Part shown: positions 1-6,529 of the stretch, in pieces
Numbering within the stretch: position 1 is the first letter of the stretch
Layout of the letters: every line of letters starts with the position of its first letter
From: Candidatus Desantisiibacteriota bacterium
GTDB lineage: Bacteria; UBA9089; CG2-30-40-21
Direction of reading: 5' to 3'
DNA: 9,084 bases
NCBI GenBank assembly: GCA_016208205.1
Contig: JACQYP010000186.1
Location: forward strand, 1 to 9,084
Program-made: the position numbers and the translations under genes
The notes under the pieces: generated by a model
What the model was told of the DNA's origin: nothing
What the model saw: only the letters and a program-made list of their open reading frames with translations
Databases searched by the model: none

Positions 1-259
1 AGGAATGACAGGATTGATGATCCCACCCGGTCTGGGGCTGATTAGAGATTCCTGCAGGAGTTTACCCAGTACTTGATACGGGGCAGGGATGACAGCCTCT
101 GTGGTTGGACCACATTCGTATTTAATGCATCATGCTGCATAAGAGAGATTTCTGCATACGCAGGGATGACAATGTCTTCTGTTCTTTTGTATCTATCCAC
201 TGTGAACGGTTAAATTGCCGGTTCAATAGGAAGGGTTCAAGCAAAGGATGGAAATGAAA
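1..259. repeat. Gene-free region with degraded dispersed repeats
   Basis: I see no convincing gene here. The stretch holds partial copies of a dispersed repeat: an AGAGATT-YCTGCA core occurs at about 44-56 and 144-156, and CAGGGATGACA occurs at 84-94 and 161-171, with a GAATGACA relative at 3-10. The copy at 152-163 can form a small CTGC/GCAG hairpin. A related hairpin, TCCCTGC-GAAT-GCAGGGA, lies at 414-431 inside the neighbouring element. These look like decayed copies of one palindromic family. No promoter or RNA gene could be recognised. Confidence 0.5.
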
Positions 260-267
260 AGATATTT

Positions 268-486
268 GTAACTACTCAGCTATTGTTATTTTCATCACAT
301 GTAATTACTCAAGGGTAGTCAGAATACAGAATTCAGGAGTCAGAAGTCAGAATGTATGGTAAATCAATTGTTCAGGCATCAAACTGTGATGGTTTTTCAT
401 ACATTAAGGCTTGTCCCTGCGAATGCAGGGAGCTGCTTACTCCATGTTTATTCTGAATTCTGACTACTGGATACCTGAGTAGTTAC
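268..486. mobile_element. MITE-like element 1 with GTAACTACTCAG ends
   Basis: A 219-bp non-coding element. Its left end is GTAACTACTCAG (268-279) and its right end is the exact reverse complement (475-486). The 8-bp sequence AGATATTT abuts both ends as a direct repeat (260-267 and 487-494), which is the scar of a transposition. Inside, heptamer-like repeats of the AGTCAGA type (317-351) are answered by the inverse near the right end (about 452-465), so the element can fold back on itself. A TCCCTGC/GCAGGGA hairpin lies at 414-431. No transposase is encoded. Ends beginning GTAA together with 8-bp duplications are the known pattern of IS66-family elements, so mobilisation in trans by an IS66-type transposase is a reasonable inference. 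The element ends 32 bp before the following gene, so it may supply that gene's promoter region. Confidence 0.85.
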
Positions 487-518
487 AGATATTTTCAAAA
501 ACGAGGTGAGAGGATTAT

Positions 519-1697
519 ATGGATAAGTCTAAGTTGTTAGAATTAATAAGCATCGGTGAAAACGAAAGAATAGAATTTAAGGAATCTTTGGACATTATCG
601 ATGCAGGCAACAGGAATATTGCTAATGAAATGGCTGCCTTTGCCAACACTAAAGGGGGATATATAATCGTTGGGGTAAATGATGCAGGCAGGATTGTCGG
701 TGTCCAAGACATAACACACCTTGAAGAAAAGATTATGAATATTGCTTCTGATAAACTTTATCCTCCTATTCAATTGATATTTTTTAATATAAAAGTCGAA
801 GATAAAAATGTGGCCGTAATAGAGATTCCACAAGGGGTAAACAGACCTTATGAACCTGCTTATATTCGAAGAGGTTCAACTAAACGAAAGGCTACAAGAG
901 AAGAATTAAGAAGACTTTATCAAGAAGGTGGATTAATAGAGTTTGACCGCACAAAGATTTCTGGCTCTAATTTAGAAGATTTAGACTTTGATAAAATAGA
1001 AAATTACCTCCAAATGATTACCGGGAAGAAATTTGAAGATTTAGAAATTAGTAAGGAAAGGCTTTTAGAAAATAAGGAAATTGCGGTCTATGGAGAGAGT
1101 GGTTATCAAGTAACAGTAGCTGGAATGTTAGTTTTTGGAAAAACACCACAGCGGTATTTACCTCAAATAGGAATCAAATTAGTCAGGTTTAAGGGAGAGG
1201 ATGTTGGGGATGATATTATTGACCGCAAGGAGATTGAAGGGGATTTGCCTTTTATGATTGATTACTCAGTAAGTTTTATCAAAAGACATACCAACCTGGG
1301 GGCAAAGATAGAAGGGATTAAAAGAATAGATGTTCCTGAATACTTAGAAGCTGTAATCCGTGAGGCAATAATAAATGCTGTAGTTCATCGGGACTATAGT
1401 GTTAGAAATGCAAATATCAGTATGTTTATATTTGATAATCGGTTGGAGATAAGAAGTCCGGGCAGGCTTCCTAATTCAGCCTCTTTAGAAAAACTTTCTC
1501 TTGGAGACCATCATCCACGCAATAGATTGCTCTTTTTATTTTTAGAAACAATGGGGTATGGAGAAAGAATAGGAACAGGAATCCCTCGAATGATAAAAAG
1601 ATGTAAAGAGAATGCCTATCCAGAACCTAAATTTGAGGAAAAAGGGGAGGAATTCTGGATAAGTTTGTATCCAAAGATATACTCAGGGAGGGCATAA
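519..1697 (+). CDS. Schlafen AlbA_2-domain ATP-binding protein, putative transcriptional regulator
   Basis: The 392-residue protein has an N-terminal AlbA_2 (Schlafen-type) nucleic-acid-binding domain, seen in the ENERIEFKES motif (residues 14-22) and the AAFANTKGGYIIVGVND stretch (39-55). Its C-terminal half matches the HATPase_c_4 module: REAIINAVVHRDY (281-293), the IRSPGRLPN loop (311-319) and GYGERIGTGIPRM (347-358). Proteins of this architecture are usually annotated as ATP-dependent DNA helicase-related or transcriptional regulators, but their biochemistry is poorly known. Many relatives are longer and end in a winged helix. This one stops at the end of the ATPase-like fold, so it seems to lack that domain. 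The ATG is supported by GAGAGG at 508-513, five bases upstream. A Fic gene starts 48 bp downstream on the same strand, so the two are probably cotranscribed. Family assignment is firm; function is uncertain, with a role in stress or foreign-DNA response possible. Confidence 0.88.
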   Translation: MDKSKLLELISIGENERIEFKESLDIIDAGNRNIANEMAAFANTKGGYIIVGVNDAGRIVGVQDITHLEEKIMNIASDKLYPPIQLIFFNIKVEDKNVAVIEIPQGVNRPYEPAYIRRGSTKRKATREELRRLYQEGGLIEFDRTKISGSNLEDLDFDKIENYLQMITGKKFEDLEISKERLLENKEIAVYGESGYQVTVAGMLVFGKTPQRYLPQIGIKLVRFKGEDVGDDIIDRKEIEGDLPFMIDYSVSFIKRHTNLGAKIEGIKRIDVPEYLEAVIREAIINAVVHRDYSVRNANISMFIFDNRLEIRSPGRLPNSASLEKLSLGDHHPRNRLLFLFLETMGYGERIGTGIPRMIKRCKENAYPEPKFEEKGEEFWISLYPKIYSGRA

Positions 1698-1745
1698 ATT
1701 GTTAGTAAATGTCGATTGCACAGGTCGAAATAAAGAAGGTTATGT

Positions 1746-2864
1746 ATGAGTAAAAAGCAGGATGTTTGGAAACCGACTTACACCATCAATTCCGCAATTG
1801 CCCGGGCATTGATGAATATTGAATCAGCTAATACAGTGGTCAAAAATACGCCTTTATCGCCTGCTGCTGAAGCAGAATTGCAATATAAGGCACGCATCCG
1901 TTCAACGCATTATTCTACTCGCATTGAGGGTAATAGGTTAACCTTGGAAGAAGCGCAGGAGGTTATTGAGAAAAAAAAATCGCATTTTCATGGTAGGCAA
2001 CGAGATGTGAGCGAGGTCCGTAACTATTGGGACGCAATTCTTAAGATTGAGGATTGGGCAGGTAAGAAGATTGAATTTAGTGAGGATCTAATCAAACGGC
2101 TTCATGCAATTGTGCACAAAGGCAAATGGAGCAAGCCAACACAGTATCGTGACAAGCAAAATGTTATTCGAGATTCAGCATCAGGCAGAATTGTCTATCT
2201 GCCTCCTGAAGCAAAGGATGTGCCGAAGCTCATGACCGAAATGGTACGATGGGTTAGATATGCAGAAAAAGAGCAGATACCTGTTCCCATTATCGCCTCG
2301 CTTGTGCATTATCAATTTGTTACAATTCATCCCTATTACGATGGTAATGGTAGAACCGCCCGCCTTCTGGCAACATTTATCCTGCAAAGAGATAACTATG
2401 GGCTTAATGGTTTCTTTTCCATGGAAGAGCATCACGCAAGGGATTTGGCCAATTACTATAACTCACTTATGGTGCATGAGCATCACAATTACTATCATGG
2501 CAGAGCCGATGCAGATTTGACTTCATGGATAGAGTATTTCGTTATGCTTTTGGATAAGGTATTTAATCAGGCTAAGGATGAAGCGGTTAAATATGCTGAA
2601 AAAGGCGTGTTAGCAGAGCCTGAGGAATTATGGCAGTTGGATCATAGAGCACGCGTGGTGCTTTCACTCTTTGCTAAGAAGAATAAGATTACAACTCAGG
2701 ATGCAGCATTCGCCCTTGGGCTATCAACAAGGATGGTCAGAATACTTTTGAAGAAATGGACAGAGGATAAGTGGTTGATTGTGGCAGATTCTTCTAATCG
2801 TGGGAGAGCATACGAGTTATCGGCAATTTATCGGCAATTTATCGGCAATACATTGGCAAAATAA
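1746..2864 (+). CDS. Fic family protein (class II AMPylase type) with C-terminal winged helix
   Basis: Fic enzymes transfer AMP (sometimes another nucleotide moiety) to hydroxyl side chains of target proteins. The complete active-site motif HPYYDGNGRTAR is at residues 195-206, including the catalytic His195. An N-terminal inhibitory helix is visible as STRIEGN (57-63), which fits the (S/T)xxxE(G/N) rule with Glu61. That places it in the self-inhibited class II group. The segment SGRIVYLPP (146-154) fits the target-positioning flap. Residues about 305-357 look like a winged helix-turn-helix, common in this subfamily and suggesting DNA binding or autoregulation. The ATG at 1746 follows AGAAGG (1734-1739) at good spacing. 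It lies 48 bp behind the AlbA_2 gene, a likely bicistron. The last codons are built from three perfect 11-bp tandem repeats (2817-2849), so the final residues may be recent and variable. The target protein is unknown. Confidence 0.95.
   Translation: MSKKQDVWKPTYTINSAIARALMNIESANTVVKNTPLSPAAEAELQYKARIRSTHYSTRIEGNRLTLEEAQEVIEKKKSHFHGRQRDVSEVRNYWDAILKIEDWAGKKIEFSEDLIKRLHAIVHKGKWSKPTQYRDKQNVIRDSASGRIVYLPPEAKDVPKLMTEMVRWVRYAEKEQIPVPIIASLVHYQFVTIHPYYDGNGRTARLLATFILQRDNYGLNGFFSMEEHHARDLANYYNSLMVHEHHNYYHGRADADLTSWIEYFVMLLDKVFNQAKDEAVKYAEKGVLAEPEELWQLDHRARVVLSLFAKKNKITTQDAAFALGLSTRMVRILLKKWTEDKWLIVADSSNRGRAYELSAIYRQFIGNTLAK
2817..2849 (+). repeat. Three perfect 11-bp tandem repeats at the end of the Fic gene
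   Basis: The unit TTATCGGCAAT occurs three times head to tail. Because 11 is not a multiple of 3, each gain or loss of a unit shifts the reading frame of the last Fic residues. With one unit the frame would run through the present stop and on into the downstream repeat element. The winged helix ends upstream of the repeats, so only the tail is affected. Confidence 0.9.
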
Positions 2865-2883
2865 GGGTATTTTTAGTATGAAG

Positions 2884-3096
2884 GTAACTTCTCAGCAAGT
2901 GGAATTTACCACGAAGTTTGGAATGCGAGAGCTTACTTGCTCTCGCTTTGCTTTGCGAAAGCTTACTTGCTTTCGCTCTGTAAGTTGTGCTGCACCGCGA
3001 AAACGATAGCAAGTAAGCTACCGTAAAAACAAAGCGAAAGCAAGTAAGCTCATCGCTCCAAATGAGCAGGCTTTCGCATGCAAGCTGAGTAGTTAC
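2884..3096. mobile_element. MITE-like element 2, same family of ends as element 1, packed with hairpins
   Basis: A 213-bp non-coding element, close in size to element 1. The left end GTAACTTCTCAG (2884-2895) differs by one base from the canonical GTAACTACTCAG, which is present inverted at the right end (3085-3096). The flanking 8-mers GTATGAAG (2876-2883) and ATATGAAG (3097-3104) match at 7 of 8 positions and abut both ends, so they look like an aged target duplication. The interior differs completely from element 1. It carries four hairpins with loop TTACTT or AAGTAA. No transposase is present. By its ends it also fits the IS66-type pattern. It begins 19 bp after the Fic stop codon. Confidence 0.8.
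2925..3056. repeat. Cluster of four palindromic hairpin units (loop TTACTT/AAGTAA)
   Basis: Unit 1 (2925-2946) is GCGAGAGC-TTACTT-GCTCTCGC. Unit 2 (2955-2976) is GCGAAAGC-TTACTT-GCTTTCGC. Units 3 (3004-3023) and 4 (3034-3056) lie in the opposite orientation with loop AAGTAA and imperfect stems. Units 1 and 2 differ by a paired change in the stem (G-C to A-T), so base pairing is kept. Unit 2 and unit 4 also share a perfect 18-bp inverted repeat (2960-2977 with 3033-3050), AGCTTACTTGCTTTCGCT, so the block can also fold as one long stem. Confidence 0.85.
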
Positions 3097-3120
3097 ATAT
3101 GAAGATTGTTCAGCCGTTAT

Positions 3121-3253
3121 CAGCAATTCTCATTTTGGCATTAATTCCGTAGCCCAGGATTCTATCCTGGCTTATCCATCCCCATTTTATAAAGCCAACA
3201 TAGAATGTTGGGCTACATTTTTTGCCTTCCGATTCCCAAAATGAGAATTGCTG
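3121..3253. mobile_element. MITE-like element 3 with 18-bp ends and 9-bp target duplication
   Basis: A 133-bp non-coding element. The perfect 18-bp terminal inverted repeats are CAGCAATTCTCATTTTGG (3121-3138) and its complement (3236-3253). The direct repeat AGCCGTTAT abuts both ends (3112-3120 and 3254-3262). Inside are two 23-bp sub-repeats in inverted orientation (3149-3171 and 3194-3216). Both can form hairpins, and their stems differ by paired substitutions. The ends differ from those of elements 1 and 2, so this is a separate family. It ends 50 bp before the chosen kinase start. An ATG at 3205 inside it is in frame with the kinase, but that extension would be element sequence. Confidence 0.85.
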
Positions 3254-3303
3254 AGCCGTTATCAGCTCGGACATTACTTGGACGATTTGCCGGAGATTTA
3301 CAA

Positions 3304-4605
3304 ATGAATATTAAAGATACCATAGAAGAGAGAGAAGAGTTTGCCCAAAAAATGCAGTGGCTGATTATTGCCAGATTTATTATATATGGTCTGGCATTTA
3401 TAATAGCCGTTATGAGGACATTTGTTGGGGTTCCATTAAACCCTATTTTTCTTTGCAGCAGCTTATTCATTCTCGTCTTAAATCCTATCTATCTCTTCCT
3501 GACAAAGAAAAGGTTGTATCTATATCCTCTTGCCTATGGTTCGTTTGTCATAGACCTTTTGTTTATCACAACAGCTGTCCATTTTCAGGGTGGATTAGCC
3601 GCTACTATATTCCCACTTAACTTTCTGCTCCTTATTCTTGGGACAAGCATCCTTTTCTCCTTAAGGGTAGGTCTTGTCATGACTACCCTGTCAAGTATTG
3701 CTGTTATTGCCTTGATTACCCTTGAATGCCTCAATATTCTTCCTCCGGTCCCTATTAAAGGTGTAGGACTTGCCCTGTATCAGGATAAAGGTTATGTTAT
3801 GACAGTAGTGATTGTCCGGGTTATCTTCTTCTATGCCGTGGCAATAGTAAGTGGGCATTTTTCGGATAAGATAAAGAGACAAGCGAAAGAGATTCGAGAA
3901 AAAGGGGAACAACTTATTTATGTTGAACGCATGGCTATAGCTGCTCGGATTGCCGGAGAATCAGCTCATGAGATAAAAAACCCATTAACGGTTATCAAGG
4001 CAGGGCTTTATTATTTAGAAAGAATTCTGCCTGAGGATAATAAGGTTCAAAAGACCCTTTCCCAGATGGATAAGGCTGTCCAAAGGGTAGTTGCCTATAT
4101 CAATAATCTGCTGAACTTCTCCAAACCGCCTGAACTTTTGAGAAGCAAGATAAATATAAACGAGATGATTAAAAAGGCAATGGACGAACTGCCTGCTGAG
4201 ATACTTTCTAATATTGATGTCCAGCAGGAGCTATCTAATGATTTGCCTGATGTTTCGGTTGATTTTGACAAACTTAAACAGGTAGTAATTAACTTAGTCA
4301 AGAATGGGGCTGAGGCGATAGAACAGGGGTTAGAGGTCAGGGGTCAGGGGTCAGGGAGGATAGGAATAAGAAGTGAGAAGGAAGGGGAGTTTGTTAAGAT
4401 AAGCGTTTCTGACACGGGTAAAGGGATGTCGAAGGAAAACCTCCTGCGAATCTTTGACCCGTTTTTTACCACAAAGGACAAAGGCACAGGATTAGGCTTA
4501 TTCATCTGCCAACGTATTGTCGAGGCACATAACGGCGAGATTGAGGTTAAAAGTGAGGCAGGGAAAGGAACGATGTTTGTGGTTAAATTGCCGAGGATGT
4601 TGTAG
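3304..4605 (+). CDS. Membrane-bound sensor histidine kinase (NtrB-like core), orphan
   Basis: A 433-residue sensor kinase of a two-component system. About the first 185 residues contain five or six hydrophobic segments (for example about 20-40, 46-66, 78-91 and 101-145) and no clear extracellular domain, so it probably senses a membrane or intracellular signal. The HisKA phospho-acceptor is His222 in GESAHEIKNPLTV. The ATPase domain follows, with the N box VVINLVKNGAEAI (about 327-339), the G1 box DTGKG (370-374), the F box FDPFFTTKDKG and the G2 box GTGLGL. I chose the ATG at 3304, which follows GGAG (3292-3295). A longer frame from 3205 would add 33 residues encoded mostly by element 3 and is unlikely. 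No response regulator is in the window. Odd features are an in-frame heptamer repeat just after the N box and a stop codon lying inside the next repeat array. Confidence 0.92.
   Translation: MNIKDTIEEREEFAQKMQWLIIARFIIYGLAFIIAVMRTFVGVPLNPIFLCSSLFILVLNPIYLFLTKKRLYLYPLAYGSFVIDLLFITTAVHFQGGLAATIFPLNFLLLILGTSILFSLRVGLVMTTLSSIAVIALITLECLNILPPVPIKGVGLALYQDKGYVMTVVIVRVIFFYAVAIVSGHFSDKIKRQAKEIREKGEQLIYVERMAIAARIAGESAHEIKNPLTVIKAGLYYLERILPEDNKVQKTLSQMDKAVQRVVAYINNLLNFSKPPELLRSKININEMIKKAMDELPAEILSNIDVQQELSNDLPDVSVDFDKLKQVVINLVKNGAEAIEQGLEVRGQGSGRIGIRSEKEGEFVKISVSDTGKGMSKENLLRIFDPFFTTKDKGTGLGLFICQRIVEAHNGEIEVKSEAGKGTMFVVKLPRML
4326..4360 (+). repeat. In-frame heptamer repeat within the kinase ATPase domain
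   Basis: Five head-to-tail degenerate heptamers of type GGGGTCA occur here. The core reads as three perfect GGTCAGG units (4335-4355), 21 bases or exactly seven codons. They encode the Gly/Gln-rich stretch around residues 342-351, between the N box and the next strand, a place where kinases tolerate variable loops. The frame is kept. Confidence 0.8.
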
Positions 4606-4633
4606 GTTGTAAGTTGTAGGTTGTAGGTTGAGG
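4599..4633. repeat. Left heptamer array of the four-helix-bundle cassette
   Basis: Four heptamers, GTTGTAG, GTTGTAA, GTTGTAG and GTTGTAG, are followed by a degenerate fifth, GTTGAGG. The bases 4599-4627 are the exact reverse complement of 5018-5046, including the single variant unit at the matching place. The first unit supplies the TAG stop codon of the kinase (4603-4605). The purine-rich tail leads into the ribosome binding site of the next gene. Confidence 0.95.
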
Positions 4634-4644
4634 AGGTTGGGAGG

Positions 4645-5016
4645 ATGAAGATAACGAGGTTTGAGGAGATTGATGGTTGGAAAGAGGCAAGAGAGTTAAC
4701 CAAAAAGATTTATGGTTTTGCAAAAAAGCCTGATTTTGTCAAAGACTTTGGTTTAAGAGGTCAGATTCAGCGGGCATCTGTATCAATTATGTCCAATATT
4801 GCAGAGGGTTTTGATAGTGAGTCAACCAAAGAATTTATTAGATTCTTAAGGTTTTCTCGCCGTTCTTCTTCTGAGGTAAAATCGCATTTATATATAGCCT
4901 TAGACCAGAAATATATCACTGAAGGAGAATTTAAAGAAACTCAAAAACAGGTTGAACTGATAGCAAAATTACTCAAAGGATTTATCAACTACCTCCAAAA
5001 ACACACAACACCATAA
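4645..5016 (+). CDS. Four-helix-bundle protein (S23 / rRNA intervening-sequence protein family, Avd-like)
   Basis: A 123-residue protein of the family found as S23 inside intervening sequences of 23S rRNA genes and, as Avd, beside reverse transcriptases in diversity-generating retroelements. Diagnostic segments are RFEEIDGWKEARELTKKIY (5-23), FGLRGQIQRASVSIMSNIAEGF (35-56), KEFIRFLRFSRRSSSEVKSHL (62-82) and a last helix at about 97-119. Family members form pentameric, positively charged barrels that bind nucleic acid; that is known for Avd and inferred here. The ATG follows AGGAGG (4631-4636) at eight bases. No rRNA or reverse transcriptase lies nearby. The gene fills the space between two inverted heptamer arrays, leaving only 39 bases on the left and 2 on the right, so gene and arrays look like one cassette dropped between the kinase and the radical SAM gene. 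Family is sure; function here is unknown. Confidence 0.93.
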   Translation: MKITRFEEIDGWKEARELTKKIYGFAKKPDFVKDFGLRGQIQRASVSIMSNIAEGFDSESTKEFIRFLRFSRRSSSEVKSHLYIALDQKYITEGEFKETQKQVELIAKLLKGFINYLQKHTTP

Positions 5017-5018
5017 CC

Positions 5019-5076
5019 CTACAACCTACAACTTACAACCTACAACTTACAACACCTACAACCTACAACCTACAAC
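5019..5076. repeat. Right heptamer array of the four-helix-bundle cassette
   Basis: Eight heptamers: CTACAAC, CTACAAC, TTACAAC, CTACAAC, TTACAAC, then a 2-bp AC interruption, then three CTACAAC. It starts two bases after the stop codon of the four-helix-bundle gene and is the inverted form of the left array. It is longer than the left array (eight against four full units), which suggests that units were added on this side. It ends 20 bases before the radical SAM start codon, in front of that gene's ribosome binding site. Confidence 0.95.
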
Positions 5077-5096
5077 ATAAAAAGGAATTATCAATC

Positions 5097-6527
5097 ATGC
5101 ATATTACCCTGATTTGTCCCCCCTGGTATTATATGGATAAAACCCCAATTATCTCCAATAATCTGGGGTTAGGTTATATCGGAGCCTATTTAATCCGGCA
5201 CGGTCATTTTGTAGAGATTATTGACAGCCTCTCTGAAGGCAATCAAAATGCAGTTCGTGTATCTACAAAATACCAGAAGGTGTATCGGATTGGACTGGGC
5301 TATGATGAGATTGTCAGCCGTATTTCGTCAGGCACGGATATGATCGGGATAACTGCCCCATTTATCAACCATACTCAAATTATTAGAGAATTGAGCTTGA
5401 AGATTAAGGCACGATACCCCAATATTCCTCTGGTACTTGGCGGGGCATACCCATCAACCATGCCGGAGCATGCTTTGTCGCAATGCATTGATTTCGTAGT
5501 CATTGGCGAAGGTGAGATACCTATGCTTGAACTGGCATCCGGGGTTGCTGCTAAAAAGATTGATGGGCTTTATTATCAGGGGAAGGAGCAGATAACTACA
5601 GCAAGGGTTATCGAAAATTTGGATAATATCCCTTTTCCGGCGCGGCATCTTTTGCCTGTAGAAAAACATCTGTACACAGATACACTTGGCAGACGCTCAA
5701 GGAAACGATCCCTTGAGGTTCTGACATCACGGGGCTGCCCCTTCAAGTGTACCTTTTGTGCTACACACCCTGTTTTTGGTTACAAATGGCTGGCAAGGTT
5801 TGCGGAAAACATTATTCTTGAGATAAAACAACTCATTGCTGCCTATAGCGTAGAGCATATCAACTTTATTGATGATAATATCAGTCTGGATTCCGGTCGT
5901 ATGGATAGCCTGCTGGATCAACTTATTCGGGAGAATCTCGGTATCACCTGGTCTGCAGTCTCCGGCTTGCGAATTAGTACCTTGAATAAAGAGATATTAG
6001 AGAAGATAAAGGCATCCGGGGGCATAAGGATAAATTTAGCCATAGAAAGCGGGGATCGGGTGATACTTGATGCCATGAATAAAGGGTTGGATATTGAAAA
6101 GATAAAGGAGATAGTTGGAATATGCGGCAAGCTGGGCTTGAATCCGCGAGGCTACCTGATGGTTGGTTATCCGGGTGAAACGCCAGAAAGCTTTTTAAGA
6201 AGTGTAAGATTCTGCGAGGAACTCAAAACAGCAGGCATGAAGACATTCATCCTCTCTATCGCCCAACCATACCCAAAAACCCCACTCTGGGAGATGTGCA
6301 GGGAACAAGGGTATCTGGTCAGGGATGATATAGAAAATGTGCTATTCTTCAGCGAATACCCGCAGCCAAACATCATTACCCCTGAGTTTGACCAGAAAGA
6401 GGTATGCTTTCGATTCAGGTATGCTCAACGCAAGCTTAATCCGCTTGAATACTGGGGAGGGAAGATATTGCCCCGGGCATGGACAAAACGGCTCATTCCA
6501 AAGGAATTGAAGGATAGGATGGTTTAA
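5097..6527 (+). CDS. B12-binding-domain radical SAM protein
   Basis: A 476-residue radical SAM enzyme of the BchE/P-methylase-like class. The N-terminal part (about 1-150) has the Rossmann-like cobalamin-binding fold, with ICPPW at residues 6-10, NLGLGYIGAYLIRHGH (22-37) and VLGGAYPSTMPE (113-124). The classic DxHxxG cobalamin-ligand motif is not seen, as is common in this group. The radical SAM core carries CPFKCTFC (Cys214, Cys218, Cys221), which binds the 4Fe-4S cluster that cleaves SAM. Later core motifs include FIDDNIS and MVGYPGET. The enzyme probably performs a radical methylation, ring formation or rearrangement on a lipid, tetrapyrrole or natural product; the substrate cannot be read from the sequence. 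AAAGGA (5081-5086) precedes the ATG. A methyltransferase follows 100 bp downstream, suggesting a shared pathway. Family is firm; substrate is unknown. Confidence 0.92.
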   Translation: MHITLICPPWYYMDKTPIISNNLGLGYIGAYLIRHGHFVEIIDSLSEGNQNAVRVSTKYQKVYRIGLGYDEIVSRISSGTDMIGITAPFINHTQIIRELSLKIKARYPNIPLVLGGAYPSTMPEHALSQCIDFVVIGEGEIPMLELASGVAAKKIDGLYYQGKEQITTARVIENLDNIPFPARHLLPVEKHLYTDTLGRRSRKRSLEVLTSRGCPFKCTFCATHPVFGYKWLARFAENIILEIKQLIAAYSVEHINFIDDNISLDSGRMDSLLDQLIRENLGITWSAVSGLRISTLNKEILEKIKASGGIRINLAIESGDRVILDAMNKGLDIEKIKEIVGICGKLGLNPRGYLMVGYPGETPESFLRSVRFCEELKTAGMKTFILSIAQPYPKTPLWEMCREQGYLVRDDIENVLFFSEYPQPNIITPEFDQKEVCFRFRYAQRKLNPLEYWGGKILPRAWTKRLIPKELKDRMV

Positions 6528-6529
6528 GA

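Noticed and set aside
543..833. Antisense open frames opposite the AlbA_2 gene
   Set aside because: They are shadows of a well-supported coding gene, without recognisable domains or start signals.
2779..3009. Forward open frame overlapping the Fic 3' end
   Set aside because: It is an alternative frame of Fic running into element 2. It matters only as the read-through frame if the 11-bp repeats change in number.
2839..3126. Antisense open frame of about 95 codons with repeated SKLS-like segments
   Set aside because: The repetitive peptide is only the translation of the hairpin cluster in element 2. There is no ribosome site and no family resemblance.
4645..5016. Diversity-generating retroelement accessory gene
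   Set aside because: The protein is of the Avd-like family, but no reverse transcriptase or template/variable repeat pair is visible in the window.
4599..5076. CRISPR array
   Set aside because: The units are 7 bp with no unique spacers, and no cas gene is present.
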